Shown piece by piece: positions 25,432 to 34,328 of a stretch of 64,000 nucleotides of DNA. The notes under the pieces were generated by a model. That model made no database searches, was not told the DNA's origin, and was given only the letters and a program-made list of their open reading frames with translations. Source of the stretch: PHAA01 sp034927445 (GTDB lineage: Bacteria > Bacillota > Syntrophomonadia > Syntrophomonadales > Syntrophomonadaceae); NCBI GenBank assembly GCA_034927445.1, contig JAYFPZ010000005.1, forward strand, positions 70,576 through 134,575. The letters run 5' to 3'. Numbering within the stretch: the stretch's first letter is position 1; the number at the start of each line of letters is the position of its first letter. The position numbers and the translations under genes are program-made.

Positions 25432-26313
25432 ATGGAACCTGTTTTGGAGATTAAAGGACTGAACAAACAATTCGACCGATTTCATATGCGCGATGTCAAT
25501 CTGGTCTTACCGAAAGGCTACATTATCGGCATCATAGGTCCCAATGGCGCCGGCAAAACCACCACCATCAAACTGATTATGAACCTGCTGCGAAAAGACA
25601 GCGGGGAAATAAAAGTGTTCGGCCGGGACCATGTCCGGTATGAAAAGGAAATCAAGCAAAGGATCGGCTTTGTATATGATGAAAACCATTTCTACGAGCA
25701 GTTGAGCATCGATGAGAACCAGCGGATAATCGCACCGTTCTATGAGAATTGGGACAACCGGGTTTTCCAGGACTATGTCAGGATGTTTGAGCTGCCTCCG
25801 CGTAAAAAAGTAAAGGATTTATCACATGGGATGAAGACCAAATTTGCCCTGGCCCTGGCTTTGGCTCACCAGGCCGAATTAATTATTATGGATGAGCCGA
25901 CTTCCGGATTAGATCCGGTTTTCCGCCGGGAGCTGCTGGATATTCTGGCCGGCTTGATGCAGGACGACAACCGTACCGTGATTTTTTCCACTCATATCAC
26001 CAGTGATCTGGAGCGGATAGCTGACTATGTCTGTTTCATTAACCAGGGGCAAATCGTATTTTGCGATATTATGGACAACATTTTGGAAAAATACCGGGTG
26101 GTAAAAGGGCAACGGGAGCTGCTGGATAATCGGGACTTTACCGCCATGCTGTCCGGAGTCATAGACAACCGGTTCGGGTTTGAAGCCCTGACCAGCCGGG
26201 GCAGCGCAATCGCCAAGGCTTTCAAAGACCAGGTTATGCTGGAAAAAGCAACGCTGGATGACATCATTTTATATACAGTGAGGGGGAACAGCCATGCTCA
26301 ACCTGTTGCGTAA
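25432..26313 (+). CDS. ABC transporter ATP-binding protein (YtrB-like)
   Basis: The 293-residue ATPase carries Walker A GPNGAGKTTT, a variant signature LSHGMKTKFALALALAH, Walker B LIIMDEPTSGLD and the H-loop FSTHI. The altered signature (SHGM instead of SGGQ) is typical of YtrB/DUF-type exporters. It would energise the permease encoded by the overlapping next gene. The family is usually linked to cell-envelope stress or antimicrobial resistance. The ribosome binding site is the end of the regulator gene (GAGAGG). Confidence 0.93.
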   Translation: MEPVLEIKGLNKQFDRFHMRDVNLVLPKGYIIGIIGPNGAGKTTTIKLIMNLLRKDSGEIKVFGRDHVRYEKEIKQRIGFVYDENHFYEQLSIDENQRIIAPFYENWDNRVFQDYVRMFELPPRKKVKDLSHGMKTKFALALALAHQAELIIMDEPTSGLDPVFRRELLDILAGLMQDDNRTVIFSTHITSDLERIADYVCFINQGQIVFCDIMDNILEKYRVVKGQRELLDNRDFTAMLSGVIDNRFGFEALTSRGSAIAKAFKDQVMLEKATLDDIILYTVRGNSHAQPVA

Positions 26314-26956
26314 AGATATTCTGGTGCAGAAACATACCCTGTGGTTCGCCCTGGGCTATTGCGTACTGGTTTTCTTCGCCTTTTCCAACGAAGCTTTCGG
26401 ACCCTTTACGTATTTCATGGGAGCGGTAGGCGCGTCATACGTTCTGATCCTATCCGCGGTGCAGGCCGAATTAAAAAACGATTCAGATCTCGTTTTGTTA
26501 AGCCTGCCGGTTAAAAGGCAGGAGGTAGTGGTTTCCAAGTATTTGGCCATTTTGGTTTTTACCCTGCTGTCGCTGGCCGCGATGGGGATTACCGGCTTGA
26601 TCCTGGTGCAGACCCCGCTGGCTTTTCCAGGCCGATTGATAAACTGGCAGGATGCAGCTATTACTCTGGTATCCATTGCCCTCTTGACCTCCATATATTT
26701 GCCGGCTTTTTACAAATTCCGCGGCAAATGGCTGCAGGTAATAAATATCGTACTTTTCATGACCGTTTTCTTTGCCCCCAGTACCATAATTCGTTATCTG
26801 CATGAGCACCGGCAGGAGCAGGGGGTACAGTGGCTGCTGCAGGCGATAACCGGCAGCCCGGATCTGGCCGCAGGGCTGGGTATTGCAGCGGTAGTCGGTC
26901 TGATGCTGATTTCCCTTTTAATCAGTGTGAACATTTACCAGAAGCAGGATTTCTAA
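26294..26956 (+). CDS. ABC-2 type permease
   Basis: This 220-residue protein has about six membrane helices (near 12-32, 38-58, 79-101, 115-133, 145-165 and 190-213). It overlaps the ATPase gene by 20 bases, indicating translational coupling. It belongs to the ABC-2 family of export permeases that pair with YtrB-like ATPases. A bidirectional terminator follows about 70 bases downstream. Confidence 0.88.
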   Translation: MLNLLRKDILVQKHTLWFALGYCVLVFFAFSNEAFGPFTYFMGAVGASYVLILSAVQAELKNDSDLVLLSLPVKRQEVVVSKYLAILVFTLLSLAAMGITGLILVQTPLAFPGRLINWQDAAITLVSIALLTSIYLPAFYKFRGKWLQVINIVLFMTVFFAPSTIIRYLHEHRQEQGVQWLLQAITGSPDLAAGLGIAAVVGLMLISLLISVNIYQKQDF

Positions 26957-27029
26957 CCCTCAACCAAACAAAAATTGCCGACTTAGGCTGCGGGCAGAGA
27001 AATTATAGCAACTGAATACGGGAAACAAA

Positions 27030-27063
27030 AAGCAGCGGGAGCCGAGTGGCTCCGCTGTTTCTT
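27030..27063. terminator. Bidirectional terminator
   Basis: AGCAGCGGGAGCC (27031-27043) pairs with GGCTCCGCTG (27048-27057) with one bulge. The plus strand continues TTTCTTG and the minus strand continues CTTTTTGTTT, so it can end both the ABC operon and the convergent surface-protein gene. Confidence 0.85.
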
Positions 27064-27077
27064 GTTGAATCCTATAA

Positions 27078-30000
27078 CTATTTGCTCTTTCTCACGCCGT
27101 GTTCATCGACCTCGTACCCGTCGATTCTGACACTCCGAGCGAGAGCGCCGTCAGCATTGAAATAGTACCATTGGCCGTCGATCTGGAGCCATTTGCCGGC
27201 TGTCATATTGCCGTAGGGGTCAAAGTAGTAGGTCTTCTTGGCGTCACCGCCGCCGATACTCCACCAGCCGGTGAGCGGCTTGTTCCCGGAGTAGAAGCGC
27301 CAGTTGCCGCCGTCCTGCACCCAGCCGTCCTGCAAAACGCCTGTGGAATAGAAGGAATATTTTACTCCGTCAATGGTCTGCCAACCGGTCACGGCAGCTC
27401 CGTCCTTGTAGCAGAGCCACTGTCCGGCATCGTTCAGGGACCAGCCCTGGGCGGTGGCGGGGTCGATAGTCAGCTTGATATAGTGGTGGAGCATGGCGCT
27501 GACCTCTGCACGCGTGGCGCCGGCCTTGGGATTGAACTGGTTGCCGCTGCCGCCTGTCATAATGCCCGCCTGCTGCATGGCCTTGACTGCCGATGCGTAA
27601 GTGCTGCCGATGCTGCTGTGGTCCGCGAAGGTGATGGCCGCGCGGGTCACGGGCAGGGTGTAGCCGGTGGTTTTGGCATAGTTTTGCAGGATCAGGGCGA
27701 TTTCTTCGCGGGTGACGGACCCTTCGGGATCGAACTTGCCGTTCCCGATACCGCTGACGATCCCTTGCTTATACGCCCACTCCACATAAGGCAGATAGAA
27801 TTTGCCCGCCGCCACGTCGGTGAAGCTGCTGGTCTGGTAGGCGCTCACGTCCGCGCCGGCCAACCTGCCGAGGACCGTGACCAGCATCCCGCGATCCGTC
27901 GCCGTGTCCGGCGAGAAAGTCGTTGCGGTTGTCCCGCTGAACAGGCCACGTCCCACTGCGTAGTCGATGCTCTCCCTGGCCCAATGGTTGGCAATGTCGG
28001 GGTACTTCTCCGCGGGAGCCGTATAGCCGATGCCGTAGGCGGAGAAATGATTGCTGCCCAGGACGACGCTCCTGCTGTTAGCGTCGTAGGCGGAGCCGGG
28101 GATGCGGTTCGCTTGACCGGCTCCATCCACATAGACCCCGAACAGCCAGCCTATAGCTTCATTTGTGCCTGGCGTGTAGGGGATATCAAGAGTGGCGCCG
28201 CCTCTGCCCAGTGAGGTGATATTCACCGTCTTGCCGTCCTTCACATAGCTGACGGTGACATCGTATACCGGCCTTGTGCCGATGAGTTTCTTCGCCGCCG
28301 CCGAAAGGTCCTGGGCCGATTTGATGGTGATCGTCACATCGCCCGTGCTCTGCTTGTGGATTTCTTTGAGGGCTTCCAGATCAAGACTTAGGGACATGAG
28401 CTGGCCGTTGATTGTAAGCTGTTTTACTCCCGCGTCGATCAGGCTTTTCAGCCCAGCCTGGGACAGCGTGACGCTGAGCGAGTTCGCCGTATCCGGCAGG
28501 TCGATATCGATTGCAACGCCGATGCCGTTGGCTGTTTTACCTTGCGCTTTGGCGTCCGCCAGGGCTTTGGCGATGGCGTCGGCGACGGATTTCTCAGAAA
28601 TGGCCGCGATCGCGTGACCGTTGCCGTCCACTGTCGGAGTAATACTGAACCCGGCGATGACCGGCTGATCCGGCTTCTTATCCGGCTGGACAGTGGCCGG
28701 AGTGCCGCCGCTGGAACCGTTGTCGGCGGAGGAACCGCCATCCGAGGAACCGCCCCCCGCTTGGGTGGTAAACGTCACATCCGCGCCGTAGCTCGTCCCC
28801 GCGCTGTTGACGGCGTAGGCCCGCACATGGTAGACCGTGTCCGCCGCAAGCCCGCTGATGGCCGTATTGAAGCTGCCCGTGCCGCTGCCCGACTGCACTT
28901 TTGTAACGCCCGCGCCGTCGATGGCGGGATTGGCCGCCGTACCGTACACGAAGCCGCGCCCGGTCACATCTGCGCCCCCGTCGTCGGTCACGTCGCCGGA
29001 GAGCGCCGCGCCGGAGGAGGTAACGCCCGAAACCGCGCCGGTCGTAACCGCGGGCGCTTCGTTTACCGTTACCATCAGTAGGCCCGTACCGGAACTGTCC
29101 AAGAAATTGTCGGTTCCCAGATATTCGGCAGTTATCGTGTAATTGCCCGCGCTCCAGTCGGACGGGATCGTCCAGTTCGGCGCAGCGGTTCCGCTTGCCA
29201 CGTCCGCCGTACCGGCAATAGTGCCGTTAATTGTAAATCTAACCTGTCCCTCGTTTAACGGGCTGCTAAAATAATCCGTAACATTCGCGGTCAAGGTCAC
29301 TGCCTGACTGGCGCTGCCGCTGACATTCCCCACAGTCGCTGAAGTAAAGATCTTCGCAAGGGTAAATACGTTGGTGTGCGCGGTCTCGACCGTTGCGGTA
29401 TACGAATTTCCGCCATACGCGGCGGAAGCGCCGCCCGCGGGAAGGTAGAAGTAGAGCTTGCCGGCGCCGTCGGTCATAAGATCTTCTTTACCGTAGCCCG
29501 CCGCCGTACCCCCGAAGCCGATATCCGTTTCCGATATGGCGGTATCGGCCAGAAGGGAGTTGCTGGGAGCCCTGAGCGTAAGCGTGGTGAGGTAGACGTT
29601 GACCGTCCCGTTGGTGGGCGTGCCCTGGATGGAAACGTAGCCGCTCGCGTTTACCGAGCCGCCGGTTATTTCCACGCTGCCGCCGCCGCTGCCGCCGCCG
29701 CCGCCGATGCCCGCGCCGTTGCTGCTGATGCCCTCGACCGAGCCGCCGGTGATTACCACGCTGCCGCCGTCGCCGTCGCTGCCGCCGCCGATGCCCGCAC
29801 CGTAGGCGCCGGTCGCCGTGACCTCGCCGCCGGTGATTACCACGCTGCCGCCGCCGCCGTCGTTGCCGCCGCCGATGCCCGCACCGTAGGTTCCGGCCGC
29901 CGTGACCTCGCCGCCGCTGACGCTGATCGTGCCGCCGTCGCCGCCGTCGCCGCCGCCGATGCCCGCCCCCTGGGTTCCGGCATAGCTGTCATAGCTGCTC

Positions 30001-30839
30001 CCCGCCGTGAGCGAGCCCGTGCCGCCGATGGCGAGCACCGCGTTTTCCGGCACCTGCAAGCCGGCGTGGCCGGTGCCGCTGGTCAGGCTGTTGCTGCCCG
30101 TCAGCGTAAGCGTTACCTCCGCCGTCCCCTCCAACGCAAAGGCGCAGCCGCCGTTTGACGGCAGGTCGATGTCCACGCCGGAGAGCGTGATATTGGCCGT
30201 GACGCCGCTTGCCACTGTCACCGTATTGGCCGTCGTCGAGCCGGTGATCGTGATCTCCTGCGTGTTGGGAAACGCGTCGGTTGTGGTGTCCGGCGTGCCG
30301 TAGGTAATGGTCAGTTCATCGCTCCCCGCGTCGCTGATCGTGATATTGCCCTCCGACACGTCAACGGTAAAACTGTCCGGATAGCCGGCCCCCAGCGCCG
30401 TGACGGCCAACGCCTCGCCCGGAGGCGCCGCAGGTTCGGCCCCGGTGGCAAACGCTGCGAAAGCCACCGCCGAGCGGTTTCCCGCCGCATCCTCCAGCAG
30501 GCCGTAAACGCTATAATCGGTCTGGGCCGCCAGTCCGCCCAGCGTGACGGCCAGCGCGGAGCCCGCGGTCACCGTCGCTGTTTCTCCGGCCAGAAGCTCG
30601 GTTTCCTCGGGCGCGGTCTGGTCGGAGGGTAACACCGTATAATAGACCGTGCCATCCGTGCTGCCGGTAAAGGCAGCTGTTGCGCCGCTTTCGGTGGCGC
30701 CGCTCACGCCGATGGAAAGCACCGGGGATTCACCGCCGTCCTGCGCCGGCGGGGTCTCCTCCGCCGGCACCGTTGCTGGCAGCAGCGTGAACACCAGCGC
30801 CGCCGCCAGCAGCAGGCTTAAAAAACGCTTTGTTTTCAT
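27078..30839 (-). CDS. SLH-domain surface protein with beta-helix, Fn3-like and cell-wall-binding repeats
   Basis: The 1253-residue exported protein begins MKTKRFLSLLLAAALVFTLL, a clear signal peptide. After an N-terminal Ig-like region comes a Gly-rich right-handed beta-helix-like segment (residues about 180-400, carbohydrate-binding type repeats ITGGEVTATGAYGAGIGGG). Ig-like and Fn3-like modules follow, then an uncharacterised domain and three SLH domains (starting YPDIANHWARESIDYA). The C-terminal region of about 110 residues has choline/cell-wall-binding repeats (GWQTIDGVKYSFYSTG, GWVQDGGNWRFY). It thus has two kinds of wall anchor. Start 30839 sits behind AAGGAGG and overlaps the preceding gene by four bases. 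Base use is clearly G+C-richer than the neighbours. Confidence 0.93.
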   Translation of the reverse strand: MKTKRFLSLLLAAALVFTLLPATVPAEETPPAQDGGESPVLSIGVSGATESGATAAFTGSTDGTVYYTVLPSDQTAPEETELLAGETATVTAGSALAVTLGGLAAQTDYSVYGLLEDAAGNRSAVAFAAFATGAEPAAPPGEALAVTALGAGYPDSFTVDVSEGNITISDAGSDELTITYGTPDTTTDAFPNTQEITITGSTTANTVTVASGVTANITLSGVDIDLPSNGGCAFALEGTAEVTLTLTGSNSLTSGTGHAGLQVPENAVLAIGGTGSLTAGSSYDSYAGTQGAGIGGGDGGDGGTISVSGGEVTAAGTYGAGIGGGNDGGGGSVVITGGEVTATGAYGAGIGGGSDGDGGSVVITGGSVEGISSNGAGIGGGGGSGGGSVEITGGSVNASGYVSIQGTPTNGTVNVYLTTLTLRAPSNSLLADTAISETDIGFGGTAAGYGKEDLMTDGAGKLYFYLPAGGASAAYGGNSYTATVETAHTNVFTLAKIFTSATVGNVSGSASQAVTLTANVTDYFSSPLNEGQVRFTINGTIAGTADVASGTAAPNWTIPSDWSAGNYTITAEYLGTDNFLDSSGTGLLMVTVNEAPAVTTGAVSGVTSSGAALSGDVTDDGGADVTGRGFVYGTAANPAIDGAGVTKVQSGSGTGSFNTAISGLAADTVYHVRAYAVNSAGTSYGADVTFTTQAGGGSSDGGSSADNGSSGGTPATVQPDKKPDQPVIAGFSITPTVDGNGHAIAAISEKSVADAIAKALADAKAQGKTANGIGVAIDIDLPDTANSLSVTLSQAGLKSLIDAGVKQLTINGQLMSLSLDLEALKEIHKQSTGDVTITIKSAQDLSAAAKKLIGTRPVYDVTVSYVKDGKTVNITSLGRGGATLDIPYTPGTNEAIGWLFGVYVDGAGQANRIPGSAYDANSRSVVLGSNHFSAYGIGYTAPAEKYPDIANHWARESIDYAVGRGLFSGTTATTFSPDTATDRGMLVTVLGRLAGADVSAYQTSSFTDVAAGKFYLPYVEWAYKQGIVSGIGNGKFDPEGSVTREEIALILQNYAKTTGYTLPVTRAAITFADHSSIGSTYASAVKAMQQAGIMTGGSGNQFNPKAGATRAEVSAMLHHYIKLTIDPATAQGWSLNDAGQWLCYKDGAAVTGWQTIDGVKYSFYSTGVLQDGWVQDGGNWRFYSGNKPLTGWWSIGGGDAKKTYYFDPYGNMTAGKWLQIDGQWYYFNADGALARSVRIDGYEVDEHGVRKSK
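29706..29966 (-). repeat. 84-bp tandem repeats inside the surface-protein gene
   Basis: The landmark GATGCCCGC recurs on the plus strand at 29706, 29790, 29874 and 29958, exactly 84 bases apart. It corresponds to 28-residue beta-helix coils (GAGIGGG...GGSVVITGG). The copies are diverged between landmarks, as expected for protein repeats under selection; in-frame expansion or loss by recombination is possible. Confidence 0.85.
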
Positions 30840-31174
30840 TCTGTTTCCTCCTTGTCCGATTTGGGCTCGCGCCGCCGCGCGTCGCACATGCAGATGCCGA
30901 TAGGGTCGTAAGGCATTTCCTCCCGGTAAAACCAGCCGCAGCTGCCGCAGTCTCCGGGGGGCGGCTCCCCTGGGGCCGTTGGTTTTCCGTGGGGGCAGCT
31001 CTCCTGCGCCGACGTGGCGAAGGGCCTGCCTGCCCCGGTGTACTCCGGGTGTTCCTCAAAATCGGGATAGGCCGGGTAGCTCTCCCCGGTCTGCCCGTCG
31101 TATTCGAGGTAAACGGGAAAGCTGCGTCCGCCCGATTTATAGACCTTATGCGGTTGTCTTTCTTCCTCGCGCAT
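30836..31174 (-). CDS. Small Cys-containing protein upstream of the SLH protein
   Basis: This 112-residue hydrophilic protein begins MREEERQPHKVYKSGGRSF at ATG 31174, behind AAAGGTGG. Its C-terminal half has a Cys cluster (one CPHG, then DCGSCGW, then GICMCDARR) that could bind a metal. There is no signal peptide. The stop overlaps the start of the surface-protein gene (ATGA), so the two are translationally coupled. I do not recognise the family; similar short proteins with a C-terminal Cys patch occur in clostridial surface-protein operons, but I cannot assign a role. Confidence 0.65.
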   Translation of the reverse strand: MREEERQPHKVYKSGGRSFPVYLEYDGQTGESYPAYPDFEEHPEYTGAGRPFATSAQESCPHGKPTAPGEPPPGDCGSCGWFYREEMPYDPIGICMCDARRREPKSDKEETE

Positions 31175-31196
31175 CCTGTCCCACCTTTTACAGGGA

Positions 31197-31239
31197 ACAA
31201 AAAGCCCCTGTGATAGCATTTCAACACTATCGTAGGGGC
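31197..31239 (-). terminator. Terminator or attenuator between regulator and surface operon
   Basis: On the minus strand GCCCCTACGATAG (complement of 31227-31239) pairs with CTATCACAGGGGC (complement of 31204-31216) and is followed by TTTTTG. It lies between the regulator gene (ending at 31294) and the 30836-31174 gene, so expression of the surface operon needs its own promoter or readthrough. Confidence 0.75.
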
Positions 31240-31293
31240 AAACCGGCGCTTCCGGTAGTGACTTTTTACCTTCAAAATGTCACGTTTTTTAAG

Positions 31294-32472
31294 CTAAAAA
31301 ACGTACTTGGCAAGCTCGTTCCGGCCGGAGACGAACAGCTTTTGATAGATCTCCTGCATGATGTTCCTGAGCCTCCCCTCCGAAACGCACTGCTGCTTTG
31401 CGATTTTCGCGTAGGGGACGCGCCGCGCCACAAGCAGGGCGATATGGTATTCCCGCAGGGTGAGCATGAGGGTGATGTTGTCCTGGGTGAACTGGTTATG
31501 GAAGGAAATCCAGTTTTTCCAGGTTTGCTTCCATTGTCCGAGGACAGCGTCGTAATAACCGGGAAGTTCCCGCTCAAGGCACTGCTCCGCAAGGCCGCCC
31601 AACGCGGTGACGACCTCCGCGAACGGCGTGATGAAGCCGTGAGGCAGACAGATACGCATGGCCTCCAGGAGGAAGAGCCGGGCCTCGTCCTCCTGTCCGA
31701 GCGCGTGACAGGCGACGGCGCGGGTCACGCGCAGATAGACGTCGGGCAGCGTGATTCCATGCTCCGGCGCGCCGAACGCCAGCGCGGTCTGCGCCGCGGC
31801 CAGCATGGCGTCGATCCGCCCGGTGGAGTGCAGATATTTGGTCCACAGATAGAGCGCGTCCGGCCTCGCCGGCGCCGGGAGGGCGCTAAAATCCCCGTTC
31901 TTCAGCCAGTCCGGGGCCATGTTCGGAGCAATCACGCTCACGGCGGCGGTGGCCAGCGAAAGCTCCGCGAAAACGGCGACATAGCTGCCTTCGCGGGCTT
32001 TCACGCAGCTTTTGAGGTATGCGTCAATCTGGGTGTACGACTGGTAATCCCCCAGGCTGATGGCCGCCGCAACCGCCACCGGGCAGGCGCGCAGCCGGGC
32101 CGCGTCGTCCCCCTCGGTTCTTTGGTAACAGCGCATCGTCCGCGCAAAGTCGCCCCGCAGATAGGCCAGCTCGCCCTCATATTGGAGCCGCAGCCGTTCC
32201 TCGGTCATGTTATCCAGAATCGCATCGGGGTTATGGATTGGCATCGGTACGGTGGTGGCCGCAATCACATGGTTAAGATCGGACGACAGCGGGTCTTCCG
32301 GCAGTTTCCTCTCTCTGCGCGGGTCCACGGGCTTCTCCGCATCCGCGGGAATCATCCACGACCTGCCGTGTTTTTTGGCGCGGGGTATCCGGTCGTCGGC
32401 CAGCAGCCGCTGCGCCTGCCGGAGAGAAACGCCCCATTTTTCGGAAGCCTCCATAGCGGAGATATACTCCAT
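31294..32472 (-). CDS. Regulator with MerR/excisionase-type N-terminus and LuxR-type C-terminus
   Basis: The 392-residue protein begins with an excisionase/MerR-like helix-turn-helix (MEYISAMEASEKWGVSLRQA, then RLLADDRIPRAKKHGRSWMIP). The middle (about residues 85-330) is alpha-helical and TPR-like, for example EGELAYLRGDFARTMRCYQR. The last 60 residues look like a LuxR/GerE-type helix-turn-helix (TLREYHIALLVARRVPYAKIAKQQCVSEGR is its core). Two DNA-binding ends with a TPR-like linker are unusual. It precedes the surface-protein operon on the same strand and is the likely controller. G+C-rich codon use matches the surface-protein gene. Confidence 0.75.
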   Translation of the reverse strand: MEYISAMEASEKWGVSLRQAQRLLADDRIPRAKKHGRSWMIPADAEKPVDPRRERKLPEDPLSSDLNHVIAATTVPMPIHNPDAILDNMTEERLRLQYEGELAYLRGDFARTMRCYQRTEGDDAARLRACPVAVAAAISLGDYQSYTQIDAYLKSCVKAREGSYVAVFAELSLATAAVSVIAPNMAPDWLKNGDFSALPAPARPDALYLWTKYLHSTGRIDAMLAAAQTALAFGAPEHGITLPDVYLRVTRAVACHALGQEDEARLFLLEAMRICLPHGFITPFAEVVTALGGLAEQCLERELPGYYDAVLGQWKQTWKNWISFHNQFTQDNITLMLTLREYHIALLVARRVPYAKIAKQQCVSEGRLRNIMQEIYQKLFVSGRNELAKYVF

Positions 32473-32752
32473 CTAAAACCGTCCTTTCCTTATAAAAATA
32501 AAAATAAAATGACAGCTTTATTATAGTCGTTTGAGCGACGTGTTTCGAGAGCGAAAAATATTTCCTCCATTTATTTCGCTCTTACTCTCGTCAGCATCTC
32601 TTCGCCGGATTGGGCCCTCCCCATAATCGCGCCGGGCCTGACTGGCGGCGGCAGACCAAACCTTGAACTGTTCCTCGGGCAAATCCTTATCACTGATCTT
32701 CTCTTCAAATCAAACTTTACCGCGGTTGGTTGGAACAGCCTAACCAGAATAA
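32473..32752. other. Junction between the G+C-rich block and the ger remnant
   Basis: About 280 bases without a supported gene. The sequence changes from G+C-rich to A/T-rich near 32500-32580. No terminal inverted repeats, target duplication or integrase were seen, so the mechanism by which the block arrived is not visible. Confidence 0.5.
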
Positions 32753-33013
32753 AATAACCTGCTATTTTGTTTATATTGTTCCCGGATGGCACTGCAAAAG
32801 ATTTTGGGCGGCAGCAAGAATAGCCTGCATTTATGGGTTATAGCCGCCCTGATACTTGCGCCCTCCATATGGCTCAGTTCATACAACAAGGCCTATTTCC
32901 TGGGAGTGATTCTGGGCAGCTACGTTACCCTGCCCCTGGCCATACTCATTCTTTTATTGGCATCGATCAGTATGGCCGTAAAAAATAAAAAGTCCGGATG
33001 TGCCGCCCGATGA
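32753..33013 (+). pseudogene. 5'-truncated spore germination permease (GerAB family)
   Basis: After a stop at 32750 the open frame encodes only about 86 residues. From LGGSKNSLHLWVIAALILAP to YVTLPLAILILLLASI it resembles the last two membrane helices of GerAB/GerKB germination permeases, which normally have ten helices and about 360 residues. The short basic tail after the last helix also fits. The stop codon overlaps the GerAC start (ATGA), as in intact gerA-type operons. The missing 5' part and gerAA lie nowhere in the window, and the G+C-rich block sits exactly where they should be. Confidence 0.75.
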
Positions 33014-34248
33014 AGAAAAAAATCGCACTGCTCGTCTTAACCATGTTAACTTTGCAGATCTTTGTAACCGGCTGCTGGGATTACATAGAATATGAACAAA
33101 TGGCCCAGGTGATTGGCATCGGTGTAGATATCGACAATACTACCAAGCAATTGACCGTAAGTCATCAATATTTGAATCCCCAGAGATCCAATGGAGCTGA
33201 AAGCTCCGGTACTGCTCCCAGTAAAATTGGCCTGGCTTTTTCTGCCACCGACTACAGCAATTATGGAGCGGTTGCCACACTGCAGCAGGTTACCCTGAAT
33301 AGGATGTTCTACGGTTATTTAAAGGTGTTCATTTTGGGTGAAGAAGCGGTCCAGAATAGCCTGGCAGACCAGATCGACGTGCTTGACCGTACCCCGGTAA
33401 TACGTGAAACAGCCTATTTTTTAGTCGCTTCCGGCACTGCCGAGAAAGTCCTGTGTACAGTTGAGGAAAATTCGTCGAATCCCTCCAGTCAAATCATGTG
33501 CGGCCTGCTGAAAAACGCCGGGGAAATCGGTACGGCTTTTCCGGTGACGATCCATGATGTAGCTGAAATGTTGGCCGTAGGCGGATGGGAAGTAACCATA
33601 CCCCGGGTGATTTCTACCGCTGAAGACAGCAACAGGACTATAACCGGAGGAAGCGACGACATCGCCCGCATAGATGAGAAATATAAAGGCGGTTTGAAAA
33701 TTTCCGGAATGGCAGCTTTTAAAGGCGACAAATTCGCAGGTTGGCTGGATGAAAAAGAAACGCTGGGATTCGGTTGGATTACCGGCAAGAATATAACCGC
33801 CTATAAAGTCATACCCGATCAGATCGGGACCAATCAATCCGATATGTTATATTTTCGGACAAGCAAATCAGGAAGCAAAATCAAGCCGGAACTGGTAAAT
33901 AACGAACCAGTCATCAATGTAGATGTAAATGTAGAGGCAACTTTAAGAAAGTACTACACCAACGATGATTCAGTTATTTTGGAGCCTCAAGCAATAACTG
34001 CCATAGAAAAAGAATTAACCGAAAGCATACGTTCAGATATTCAGGCCGCCTTAAGCCAAGGTCAGACCGAACTTAAGTCTGATATCTTCGGTTTTGGCTT
34101 CGCTTTTTTTCGTAAATACCCGAAATTGTGGAACACCAGGTATGAAAAGATTTGGTCGGATATATACCCCGATATACCGGTGAACGTCACTGTCAAGGTA
34201 AAGGTCAGAGACACAGGGTCAAATATAAGGCGGTTAATTGTTAAGTAA
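33010..34248 (+). CDS. Ger(x)C family spore germination lipoprotein
   Basis: The 412-residue protein starts MKKKIALLVLTMLTLQIFV and has the lipobox VTGC followed by WDYIEYEQMAQVIGIGVDID, the standard N-terminus of GerAC proteins. The conserved C-terminal domain is present, ending with the KKYPKLW-like segment (RKYPKLWNTRYEKIWSDIYP) and VNVTVKVKVRDTG. GerAC is the lipoprotein subunit of germinant receptors in the inner spore membrane. Because the permease gene before it is truncated, the protein may have no partner unless it combines with another receptor. ATG 33010 overlaps the permease stop. Confidence 0.92.
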   Translation: MKKKIALLVLTMLTLQIFVTGCWDYIEYEQMAQVIGIGVDIDNTTKQLTVSHQYLNPQRSNGAESSGTAPSKIGLAFSATDYSNYGAVATLQQVTLNRMFYGYLKVFILGEEAVQNSLADQIDVLDRTPVIRETAYFLVASGTAEKVLCTVEENSSNPSSQIMCGLLKNAGEIGTAFPVTIHDVAEMLAVGGWEVTIPRVISTAEDSNRTITGGSDDIARIDEKYKGGLKISGMAAFKGDKFAGWLDEKETLGFGWITGKNITAYKVIPDQIGTNQSDMLYFRTSKSGSKIKPELVNNEPVINVDVNVEATLRKYYTNDDSVILEPQAITAIEKELTESIRSDIQAALSQGQTELKSDIFGFGFAFFRKYPKLWNTRYEKIWSDIYPDIPVNVTVKVKVRDTGSNIRRLIVK

Positions 34249-34328
34249 ACTAGCGCATATAATAAAAACAACTGGTTACCAAATAAACGCCGAAACCACT
34301 TCACATGACAGATAGGGAGTGGGAGCGT

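Noticed and set aside
27099..28214. Long plus-strand open frame (371 codons) opposite the SLH protein
   Set aside because: It lies wholly antisense to the well-supported surface-protein gene in G+C-rich DNA, where stop codons are scarce. It has no ribosome binding site and no recognisable domain.
29640..30000. Regular 84-bp spacing that looks array-like (CRISPR)
   Set aside because: The period is an exact multiple of three, the units translate to beta-helix coils in frame, and there is no constant repeat with unique spacers.
30979..32526. 515-codon plus-strand open frame opposite the regulator
   Set aside because: Same reason: it is antisense to a gene with clear domains, lacks a ribosome binding site and has Arg/Pro/Gly-rich low-complexity content typical of shadow frames.
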